Assembly: GCA_026705105.1 (NCBI GenBank)
Contig: JAPPBK010000374.1
Location: forward strand, 1-7,143
Direction of reading: 5' to 3'
From: Chloroflexota bacterium
GTDB lineage: Bacteria > Chloroflexota > Dehalococcoidia > Bin125
Length of the DNA stretch: 7,143 nt
The translations under genes were made by a program, and so were the position numbers. This document shows positions 1-6,108 of the stretch, in pieces (position 1 is the stretch's first letter; the number at the start of each line of letters is the position of its first letter). Under the pieces are notes generated by a model. It ran no database searches and was not told the origin of the DNA. It worked only from the letters and a program-made list of their open reading frames with translations.

Positions 1-105
1 GTTTTCTTCGACGAGGGCGCGCTGGTCGAACAGGGCACGCCCGAGCACTTCTTCACCAACCCGCGCGAGGAACGCACGAAGCTGTTCCTCAGCCAGATCC
101 TCTAG
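1..105 (+). CDS. Polar amino-acid ABC transporter ATP-binding protein, C-terminal end (partial)
   Basis: Only the last 34 codons are in the window; the gene starts upstream. The visible tail reads FFDEGALVEQGTPEHFF followed by TNPREERTKLFLSQIL and a TAG stop. The pattern 'D-x-G-x-[IV]-[VE]-E-x-G-[TP]-P-E-x-[FI]-F-x-N-P-x-x-[ED]-R-[TA]-x-x-F-L-x-x-[IV]-L' is the usual C-terminus of GlnQ/HisP-type ATPases that energise uptake of polar amino acids with a periplasmic or lipoprotein binding protein and a permease. The Walker A, signature and Walker B motifs lie outside the window, so activity cannot be judged. The next gene begins 7 bases after the stop, with its ribosome binding site on the stop codon, so the two are probably cotranscribed. 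Substrate cannot be inferred from this fragment. Confidence 0.85.
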   Translation, partial: VFFDEGALVEQGTPEHFFTNPREERTKLFLSQIL

Positions 106-107
106 GA
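104..107 (+). promoter_or_regulatory. Shine-Dalgarno overlapping the ABC ATPase stop
   Basis: AGGA begins inside the TAG stop of the ABC ATPase gene and lies 5 bases before the GTG at 113. It supports the GTG as the real start of the hydrolase and suggests translation coupled to the upstream gene. Confidence 0.55.
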
Positions 108-112
108 CCGAC

Positions 113-829
113 GTGACTGACTTGAGCGGCGTCAAGGCCCTCACATTTGACGTCTTCGGCACCGTGGTCGACTGGCGCTCCTCGGTCTCGGCCGAGGTCG
201 CGGCATTCCTCACGCGACATGGTGCTGACGCGGATGCGGGCATGTTCACCGACCGATGGCGCCGTGAGGGCTACGCCGGCGGCATGAGACTCGTGCGCGA
301 CGGCGAGCTGCCCTTCCAGACCGCCGATCAGCTCCATTTGCGCATGCTCAGGATCCTCCTGAAAGAGCTGAGCATCAAGGCCGAAGACGCCGAGGTCGAA
401 GAACTGAACCGCGCCTGGCATCGGCTGCATCCCTGGATCGACTCGCCCGGCGGCATGCAGCGCCTGCGCTCGCGCTTTGTCGTCTCGACGCTCTCGAACG
501 GCAACGTCGACCTGCTGGTCAACATGGCCAAGTTCGGCGGGCTGCCCTGGGACTGCGTCCTCTCGGCGCAGATCACCGGCGCGTTCAAGCCCGAGCCGCA
601 GTGCTACCGGCGGGCGGCCGAGCTGCTGGGTTGCGAGTCATCCGAGGTGATGATGGTCGCCGCCCACCAGGGGGACCTGCTCGCCGCTGCCAGGACGGGG
701 ATGCGCACCGCCTTCGTCCCTCGACCTGACGAGGCCGGCCCCAACTTCCCCGTCGATCTCACGCCCGATCCTTCCTTCGATATCGTCGCCACCGACTTCC
801 ACGACCTCGCCGCCCAACTCGGCTGTTAG
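113..829 (+). CDS. Haloacid dehalogenase type II-like hydrolase (HAD superfamily)
   Basis: A 238-residue protein, close to the usual length of L-2-haloacid dehalogenases. HAD motif I is FDVFGTVVDWR with nucleophile Asp13 and Thr17; an Arg-rich helix (WR at 49-50) aligns with the substrate-binding Arg region; motif II is STLSNGN (Ser128-Asn129); motif III is FKPEPQCY (Lys159, and Tyr165 six residues later, as in L-2-haloacid dehalogenases); motif IV is VAAHQGD (Asp188). The family cleaves C-halogen bonds of short 2-halo acids through an aspartyl ester, and acts in the cytosol. Against that role, the Ser and Asn of motif IV in the well-studied dehalogenase are Ala183 and His185 here, and the Trp before the final Asp is Gly187, so the true substrate may be different, for example a phosphate ester. 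The start is GTG at 113, supported by AGGA 5 bases upstream. It lies between an ABC ATPase gene and a crotonase gene with gaps of 7 and 9 bases, so an operon is likely. Confidence 0.88.
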   Translation: MTDLSGVKALTFDVFGTVVDWRSSVSAEVAAFLTRHGADADAGMFTDRWRREGYAGGMRLVRDGELPFQTADQLHLRMLRILLKELSIKAEDAEVEELNRAWHRLHPWIDSPGGMQRLRSRFVVSTLSNGNVDLLVNMAKFGGLPWDCVLSAQITGAFKPEPQCYRRAAELLGCESSEVMMVAAHQGDLLAAARTGMRTAFVPRPDEAGPNFPVDLTPDPSFDIVATDFHDLAAQLGC

Positions 830-832
830 GAG
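828..832 (+). promoter_or_regulatory. Shine-Dalgarno overlapping the hydrolase stop
   Basis: AGGAG uses the last two bases of the TAG stop of the hydrolase gene and sits 6 bases before the ATG at 839. It is the strongest ribosome binding site in the window and fixes the crotonase start. Confidence 0.75.
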
Positions 833-838
833 CACCGC

Positions 839-1636
839 ATGTACCTCAACCCTGACGACTACACGACCATCGACATCGTCAAGCGCTCGGACGGCGTGAC
901 GGTGGCGACGCTGAATCGTCCGGAGAAGCTGAATGCGGTCAACGCAACGATGCACCGCGAGCTATCCACGCTCTCGATCGACGCGAACCGCGATCCCGAG
1001 ACGCGCGTGCTGGTGCTGACCGGGGCCGGACGCGCCTTCTGCGCCGGCGGCGACTTCTCAGGCAGCCGCGACGGGCGCTCGGGCGCGAACTACCTCAACG
1101 ATCTCAACGAGGCGCGGCTGATCGTCGACAACTGGCTCGACTGCGAGAAGCCGACGATTGCGGCGGTGAACGGGTACGCGCTCGGACTGGGCGCGACCGT
1201 GGCGCTGCTCTCGGACGTGGTCTACATCGGCCGCTCAGGCGTGCTGGGCGACACGCACGTCAACATGGGCATCGGCGCGGGCGACGGCGGCGGCGTGGTC
1301 TGGCCGATGTTGATCGGTCCCGCCCGCGCGAAGTACTACCTGATGACCGGCGAGCACATCAAGGCAGAGCAGGCCAAGGAGCTCGGCCTCGTCCAGGATG
1401 TCGTTGAAGACGACGAGCTGATGCCGACCGCGCTGGCACTCGCCGAGCGGCTGAGCAACGGTCCGCTGGCGGCGATTTCCGCTTCAAAGGTGCCGATCAA
1501 CAAGTGGATCAAGCAGGTCAGCAACATGGTCCTGCCACTCTCGCTGGCCATGGAGCAGGTCACGATGGGCGGCGACGACGCGGTCGAGGCGCAGGCCGCC
1601 TTCCGCGAAAAGCGCCAACCTGACTATCGGCGCTAA
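839..1636 (+). CDS. Crotonase-family (enoyl-CoA hydratase/isomerase-like) protein without the two hydratase glutamates
   Basis: A 265-residue protein, the normal length for a single-domain crotonase acting on acyl-CoA thioesters in the cytosol. Visible family marks are NRPEKLNA near residue 26, the CoA-binding/oxyanion segment GAGRAFCAGGDF (62-73), the second oxyanion segment AAVNGYALGLGA (108-119), MGIGAGDGGG (143-152), and the helix RAKYYLMTGEHI with AEQAKELGLV after it. When aligned by these motifs to the classical hydratase, the first catalytic Glu falls on Thr120 and the second on His140, so it is probably not an ordinary enoyl-CoA hydratase. A GAGDGG loop occurs in a broad group of poorly characterised crotonases annotated only as 'enoyl-CoA hydratase/isomerase'. 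Alternatives are an isomerase, a hydrolase or a C-C lyase. Start ATG at 839 has AGGAG 6 bases upstream. It follows the dehalogenase-like gene by 9 bases and probably shares its mRNA. Confidence 0.9.
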   Translation: MYLNPDDYTTIDIVKRSDGVTVATLNRPEKLNAVNATMHRELSTLSIDANRDPETRVLVLTGAGRAFCAGGDFSGSRDGRSGANYLNDLNEARLIVDNWLDCEKPTIAAVNGYALGLGATVALLSDVVYIGRSGVLGDTHVNMGIGAGDGGGVVWPMLIGPARAKYYLMTGEHIKAEQAKELGLVQDVVEDDELMPTALALAERLSNGPLAAISASKVPINKWIKQVSNMVLPLSLAMEQVTMGGDDAVEAQAAFREKRQPDYRR

Positions 1637-1745
1637 CGCCGTACGCCGAATCGGGGCTACGCTAACACGCAGTGCGGGGCGCGCCGCGTTGTCCGGGCAG
1701 TGATGCGACGGGGCGATTCAGTCGTTGAATGGCAGGTATTGCGAT

Positions 1746-3371
1746 ATGGGCCATATGGCGTTGCGTCCGACGCTGTCCCGTCACTTGTTGATCTCCTTCC
1801 TCTTCACGCTCCTTGCGACCGGCCTCGTGTTGGCAGCCTGCTCCGACGGCGCTGAGCAGGAACAAGCGGCGGACTCACAACCGGACGCGACTGCCGAAGT
1901 CGAGCAGCAAGTCGAACAGTCCCAGCAGACGGACGAGCAGCCTGCGCAGCCGCAGCAACAGCAGGCCACGGAACAACCTGACCAGGTCGAGGAATCGACA
2001 CAGGAACAGCCGGCACGGCCTTCCGCCGCGCAATCGATGACTGCGGCGCCGCGCCAGGGACAGCAGGGCTACGGCACGGATGATCCCTACGCGAGCAGCG
2101 AGGGCCAGTCCGGTCAGGACTCCGCCGCTCCCGTACCGCCTGTCCGCCAGTGGCTGGCCGAGGGCGTGTCGCTGACGCCGAGCGTGCCGGCAGCGTTCGA
2201 CGAGTACGGCTGGTCGGCGGTGATCGAGGGCGATGTGCTCGCGGTCAGCGCTCCGTACCACGATGTCCTGGGCGAGGACACCGGCGCGGTCTTCATCTTC
2301 GAACGGATCGACGGCGAGTGGGTCGAAACGGCCTATCTGCTGCCGCCGTTCGCCGATCCGTTGGGCTGGTTCGGGCGCTGGCTGGCGATTGATCAGGGCC
2401 GCCTGGTGATCGGCGCGCCCTATGAGGACGTACTCACCGAGGACGGCAGTTTCATCGAGGACGCCGGCGTGGCCTACGTCTACGAGAAGGTCGGCGGCGA
2501 CTGGATCCGTACCGGCACGCTGCTGCCCGCCGTGCCAGTCACCGGCGCCTCGTTCGGCTGGAGCGTCGCGATCTTCGGCGACCGCATCGCCGTCGCGGCC
2601 TGGGAGGACCAGGTGGAGGGCGTGGGCGCAGGCTCGGTCACGGTGTTTCGCCAGCACAAGGGCCTCTGGCGGGCCGAGGCCGTGTTGACGCCTGCGGAAC
2701 CAACACACCGTCAGATGTTTGGTCGCGACATCGAGCTGTTCAATAACGTGCTGGTCGTCGGCGCGCCCGGAGACGATACGATCGCCGAGGACGCGGGCGC
2801 TGTCTTCGTCTGGCATCACTACAACAACGAATGGAACTTCGCCGGCAGGCTGCTGGCCTCTGATGGTCAGGAGCTCGACCGTCTCGGTTCGCAGGTTGCC
2901 CTGTACGAAAACTGGCTGGTCGCGGGCGGATATGACCACGACGAACCGCTCTGGAGCATGGGCGCGGTCTACGTCTGGAAACTCGATAACCTCTGGGAGT
3001 TTCACTCGAAACTGACAGCCTCCGATGCGCAACCGGGCGACTGGTTCGGCTATGCCACAGCGATCGAGGGCGACCGGATGGTGATTGGCGCGCCGCACCG
3101 CGCCCATCCCGAGTCACAGACCTACCGCAGCGGGGCGGCCTACGCGTTCGAGCTGCGTGACGATGAATGGGTCGAGGTCGGCGTGTTCGGACCCGTCGAC
3201 GCCGTACTGGCCGGGGAACGCGCCGAGTTCGGCTGGGCTACGGATGTCTCAGGCACCACCGTCGTGGTCGGCGCCTGGCTCGCCGATACCGCAGCCGGAG
3301 AGGACGCCGGTGACGCCGCGGTCTACGAGATTCCGACCGATGACGCTAGCGATCCGGACCCCGAACAGTGA
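1746..3371 (+). CDS. FG-GAP repeat lipoprotein, predicted seven-bladed beta-propeller
   Basis: A 541-residue protein from ATG 1746. A basic n-region (RPTLSRH) and hydrophobic stretch end in the lipobox LAAC, with the lipidated Cys at residue 32 and Ser after it, so the protein is exported and anchored to a membrane. Residues about 35-130 are a disordered, Q/E/P-rich tether. From about 140 to 535 there are seven repeats, each with an (F/Y/L)G turn near 154, 209, 270, 325, 380, 434 and 495, then a segment like 'GDRxVIGAP', an acidic loop 'EDAG', and a strand like 'AVFVW...WxxxxxL'. The 54-61 residue period and count of seven match FG-GAP/integrin-alpha type propellers, which usually bind protein or glycan ligands at the cell surface. 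No catalytic domain is seen. Start choice: TTG 1725 and ATG 1755 are in frame too; 1746 has GGCAGG 9 bases upstream, while 1755 gives the tightest signal peptide. Its 3' end overlaps the convergent SDR gene by 26 bases. Ligand unknown. Confidence 0.85.
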   Translation: MGHMALRPTLSRHLLISFLFTLLATGLVLAACSDGAEQEQAADSQPDATAEVEQQVEQSQQTDEQPAQPQQQQATEQPDQVEESTQEQPARPSAAQSMTAAPRQGQQGYGTDDPYASSEGQSGQDSAAPVPPVRQWLAEGVSLTPSVPAAFDEYGWSAVIEGDVLAVSAPYHDVLGEDTGAVFIFERIDGEWVETAYLLPPFADPLGWFGRWLAIDQGRLVIGAPYEDVLTEDGSFIEDAGVAYVYEKVGGDWIRTGTLLPAVPVTGASFGWSVAIFGDRIAVAAWEDQVEGVGAGSVTVFRQHKGLWRAEAVLTPAEPTHRQMFGRDIELFNNVLVVGAPGDDTIAEDAGAVFVWHHYNNEWNFAGRLLASDGQELDRLGSQVALYENWLVAGGYDHDEPLWSMGAVYVWKLDNLWEFHSKLTASDAQPGDWFGYATAIEGDRMVIGAPHRAHPESQTYRSGAAYAFELRDDEWVEVGVFGPVDAVLAGERAEFGWATDVSGTTVVVGAWLADTAAGEDAGDAAVYEIPTDDASDPDPEQ

Positions 3372-4125
3372 CGCCGCCGTCGACCGGCAAGATCACCCCG
3401 GTCACGTACTTGGCCTCGTCGCTGGCCAGGTAGACCGCCGCCCAGGCGATGTCCCACGGTTCGCCCTCCTGCCTCAGCAGGCTGGCGTTCTTGCGACGCT
3501 CGCGCAGCTCGTCGGGCATCCCCGCGGCGTAGACCATCGGCGTGTAGACCGGACCGGGCATGATGCAGTTGGCGCGGATACGATCGCGGCCATGATCGAC
3601 GGCCAGCGCTTGTGTCAGTGTCGCCACCGCCGCCTTGCTGACGCTGTAGGCGGTCAGTCCGCGAGGGCGCAGCGCCGCAATCGACGAGACGTTGGTGATT
3701 GCGCCGCCGTCGTTCTCGCGCAGCGCCGGAACCGCGTGCTTGCAGGTCAGCATCATCGAGGTCACGTTGACCCGCTGCACGTGATCCCACTCGACCTCCG
3801 AGATCTGTTCGACCGTGCCGCGTCCGCCGATGCCGACGTTGTTGTGCAGCACGTCGAGCTTGCCGTAGCGGCTGACGGCGTCGGCGACGATGCGCGCGCA
3901 GTCCTCGGTCGAGGTGACGTCGGCGACCGCGATCGCGGCGTCGTTGCCTTCGGCGCGGATCATGTCCAGCGTCGCTTGCACTGCGGCTTCGTCGCGGTCT
4001 ACGAGCAGCAGGTCCGCGCCCTCACGGGCGAACAGAATCGCGGTCGCGCGGCCGTTGCCGATTCCCTCCGCGCGGGACCCCGCGCCGGTGATGATCGCTG
4101 ACTTACCCGCGAGTCTGTCGGGCAT
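3346..4125 (-). CDS. Short-chain dehydrogenase/reductase (SDR), probably NAD(H)-dependent
   Basis: A 259-residue classical SDR, the usual length, with a Rossmann fold. The glycine-rich cofactor loop is TGAGSRAEGIG (13-23), three residues longer than the standard TGxxxGxG, a form known in one group of SDRs. Asp43 at the end of the second strand (LLLVDRD) suggests NAD(H) rather than NADP(H). Next come ADV (68-70) for the adenine, NNVG (95-98, usually NNAG), the tetrad Asn120, Ser147/148, Tyr160 and Lys164 (YSVSK), and PGPVYTPM (190-197) for the nicotinamide side. The C-terminus VTGVILPVDGGVTV is typical. All catalytic residues are present, so it should be an active alcohol/ketone oxidoreductase; the substrate cannot be told. 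Start ATG at 4125 has AGAGGA 6 bases upstream. It is the last gene of a leftward operon, 11 bases after the MFS stop, and its stop lies inside the 3' end of the convergent lipoprotein gene. Confidence 0.92.
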   Translation of the reverse strand: MPDRLAGKSAIITGAGSRAEGIGNGRATAILFAREGADLLLVDRDEAAVQATLDMIRAEGNDAAIAVADVTSTEDCARIVADAVSRYGKLDVLHNNVGIGGRGTVEQISEVEWDHVQRVNVTSMMLTCKHAVPALRENDGGAITNVSSIAALRPRGLTAYSVSKAAVATLTQALAVDHGRDRIRANCIMPGPVYTPMVYAAGMPDELRERRKNASLLRQEGEPWDIAWAAVYLASDEAKYVTGVILPVDGGVTVRGPDR

Positions 4126-4131
4126 GACACA

Positions 4132-4137
4132 TCCTCT
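4132..4137 (-). promoter_or_regulatory. Shine-Dalgarno of the SDR gene, starting in the MFS stop codon
   Basis: On the - strand AGAGGA begins with the A of the MFS TGA stop and ends 6 bases before the SDR ATG. It fixes the SDR start and suggests the SDR is translated by ribosomes leaving the MFS gene. Confidence 0.65.
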
Positions 4138-5498
4138 CAGTCGATGTCGATCGGTCTGGCCGCCGGCTCCGGGTGCTGCGGCTTGAGCGCCACAATGTCC
4201 CGCCAGTTGGACAGCGTGGAGGGCAACGGCGTTCCGCGCTCGCGGCGGTTGGCGCGGACCCAGAGGATCATCACGATCAACAGCAGCGGGCCGTAGAACG
4301 CGGCGATGCCGTGGAACACCGTTGAGAGCGGATACGCGTCCACGACTTCACCGAAGACCGGCAGGAAGGGCAGCATGATCAGGGCCCAGCCCATGTGGTT
4401 GAGCGAGAGCGCCGTGGCTCGCAGTCGCGAGGGCACGCGGCGGTTGAGGTAGCCCTCCATCAGCGGCATCTGCGCGCCTCGGGCGAGTCCGAGGATCACG
4501 AACAGCCCAATCGCGCCCAAATGATCGAACAACCCGATACCGACGTAGACCAGCACGACCCAGAAGGGCATCGAGGCCAGCGTCCGCACAATGCCAAATC
4601 GCATTGCCAGCCAGAACGCCAGCGCCGCGGCGACCACCGTGGCGATCCGCGCCGGCGCTTGCAAGGCGGAAAACAGCCAGCCGACCTCGACGCCCTGCTC
4701 CTTGAGGAACGGTTGCAGCAGGTAGAATTCCGGCACCATCGACGCGACCAGTAGCGCGCTGAAGATGAGGGAGTAGCGAATCGTCGGCGTTCGAGCGGCC
4801 AGTCGCAACGTCTCCCTGAGCAACTCCATGTAGGACGGTCCCCGCGACTCCGTCTCACCTTCCTGCTTGGGCGGTTCGCGGAAGAGGAGTGAGATCAACA
4901 GCGCGAGTCCAGTCGCTGTCGTACCGCAGAGCAGGGCTCCCCGGGCGCCGATTTCGCCGGCGATCACGCCACCGGCGAAAGTCGCCAACACGAGTGCCAG
5001 CGATCTCACCGCGAACGCGCGCCCGGCCTGTCGCTCGAAGTCGCGCTGCCGTCCAAGCGCCTGCAGTGTGTCGTGCAGGAAGGCGCTGTCGGTTCCAGTG
5101 ACGCTGACCATCGCCAGGCCCCACAACAGCCAGGCGACCGCTGCCATCCAGAAGCCGTCGGAGAAGGCGAACCAGGCCGTGAACGCCATGAAGATGACCA
5201 ACGAGGCGCGGATTGTTCGCACCCGGCCAAAGCGGTCGGCCAGTGCGCCGGCCAGCGGCTGACCGAACGAGGTGATCACGTAGAACGCGGGACCAATCGC
5301 CCCGAGCTGGGCAAAGGTCAGCCCCACCTCGTCGGTCACGAAGATGATCCAGACCGGCATCCAAAAGTGCAGGTCGTGGAAGAAGTAGAACAACGGATAG
5401 AGACGCAGATTGCGCCGCCAGGCTGGTCGCTGGTCAACTCCGTTAAGGCTGGGTCGCGAACTCACGCACGCAGGGTAGGGCGTTGCGGGAGCTGTCAA
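4137..5498 (-). CDS. Major facilitator superfamily (MFS) transporter, substrate unknown
   Basis: A 453-residue integral membrane protein, within the MFS range, with about 12 hydrophobic segments. The first begins near residue 32 (LYPLFYFF). MFS motif A, GALADRFGRVR, is at 84-94 in the loop between helices 2 and 3. A segment with GTDSAFLHDTL (135-145) is like that of drug-efflux-type MFS proteins. The halves are joined by a charged central loop at about 196-235 (REPPKQEGETESRG onward), and a second motif-A-like turn (RFGIVR, 290-295) lies in the C-half. The C-tail from about 408 is polar. It probably moves a small molecule across the inner membrane in exchange for protons, but direction and substrate are not readable. 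The start is uncertain: TTG 5498 forms a TTGA overlap with the cyclase stop, and GTG 5465 is in frame with no better ribosome site. The gene lies between cyclase and SDR in the same operon, so transporter and oxidoreductase may handle one compound. Confidence 0.88.
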   Translation of the reverse strand: MTAPATPYPACVSSRPSLNGVDQRPAWRRNLRLYPLFYFFHDLHFWMPVWIIFVTDEVGLTFAQLGAIGPAFYVITSFGQPLAGALADRFGRVRTIRASLVIFMAFTAWFAFSDGFWMAAVAWLLWGLAMVSVTGTDSAFLHDTLQALGRQRDFERQAGRAFAVRSLALVLATFAGGVIAGEIGARGALLCGTTATGLALLISLLFREPPKQEGETESRGPSYMELLRETLRLAARTPTIRYSLIFSALLVASMVPEFYLLQPFLKEQGVEVGWLFSALQAPARIATVVAAALAFWLAMRFGIVRTLASMPFWVVLVYVGIGLFDHLGAIGLFVILGLARGAQMPLMEGYLNRRVPSRLRATALSLNHMGWALIMLPFLPVFGEVVDAYPLSTVFHGIAAFYGPLLLIVMILWVRANRRERGTPLPSTLSNWRDIVALKPQHPEPAARPIDID

Positions 5499-6034
5499 TC
5501 AATCGGCACCGCGCGGTACAGGCGGACCGGGTCGGGAATCCCCTTCATCACCACGGGGCCCAGTTCTTCGAACTCGGCGACGGAATCGTCGCCCAAGGCG
5601 TCCAGCGTCGCTTCCGAGATCAGCAGTTCGGTCGCGCCCGCCTCGTCGGCGACTCGGGCGGCGAGATTGACATCGTGCCCGATTAGGTCGGCGCGGCGTC
5701 GCGTCTGACGGCCCCAGTGAATGCCCATTCGCACCCAGAGCGGGTGCAGCGTCTCGAGCGAGTACTGCTCGAATTGGCGCATCAGCCGCAGACAGGTGTC
5801 GAGTGCTGCGTCGGCGTCGGGGAACCAGAGCATCAGCCCGTCCCCCAGTTCCTTGACCAGCCACGACCCGGCGGGCAGGAACTGGTTGACGATCTGCTCC
5901 TGCACGGTGAGCAAATCGTTCGCGGCTTCGTCGCCTTCGACGGCATTGAACTCCGTGAAGCTGACGATGTCGGTGAAGACGACGGCGCCCTCGATGGAGT
6001 TGGTCGGAACGGCGTTCACAGTCGATGCTGGCAT
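5495..6034 (-). CDS. Stand-alone class III adenylate cyclase
   Basis: A 179-residue protein that is nearly all catalytic domain (from about residue 16). All canonical residues are visible: metal-binding Asp22 (VVFTDIVSFT) and Asp65 (KELGDG), Lys61 and Asp116 (RADLIG) as the adenine-selecting pair, and transition-state Asn123 and Arg127 (DVNLAARV). The C-terminus VVMKGIPDPVRLYRAV is the usual ending of bacterial class III cyclases. An active, homodimeric cytosolic enzyme making cAMP from ATP is the best reading. It has no sensor, HAMP, transmembrane or TPR region, so control must come from a partner or from expression. Start: the reading frame stays open upstream to 6829, but that part is arginine-rich out-of-frame translation of the DUF4097 gene; ATG 6034 is the first ATG after that gene ends. 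GTG 6019 is an alternative. No good ribosome site precedes either. It is second in a leftward operon, 74 bases after DUF4097, and its TGA overlaps the likely TTG start of the MFS gene. Confidence 0.88.
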   Translation of the reverse strand: MPASTVNAVPTNSIEGAVVFTDIVSFTEFNAVEGDEAANDLLTVQEQIVNQFLPAGSWLVKELGDGLMLWFPDADAALDTCLRLMRQFEQYSLETLHPLWVRMGIHWGRQTRRRADLIGHDVNLAARVADEAGATELLISEATLDALGDDSVAEFEELGPVVMKGIPDPVRLYRAVPID

Positions 6035-6108
6035 GGAGGGCTGGCCGCGGGCTGGTGCGTTGGAGTCTGCGATCTCATCGTCGCTGTGCCGAGCTGGGTC
6101 TTCCGAAA

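Noticed and set aside
1628..1641. Possible hairpin CGGCG-CTAA-CGCCG around the crotonase stop as a terminator
   Set aside because: Only 5 base pairs and no T-run after it. The rest of the 1637-1745 gap shows no convincing promoter or terminator.
1678..1685. Perfect palindrome GGCGCGCC in the gap before the lipoprotein gene
   Set aside because: Eight bases of G and C only are expected by chance in GC-rich DNA; no second copy or promoter context.
1875..3107. Open frame of 410 codons on the - strand opposite the lipoprotein gene
   Set aside because: No recognisable domain, Arg-rich shadow composition, and the + strand codes clear FG-GAP repeats with a lipoprotein signal.
3085..4101. Open frame of 338 codons on the + strand
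   Set aside because: It runs across the lipoprotein end and the SDR gene in antisense; no motifs, and the SDR frame has all catalytic residues.
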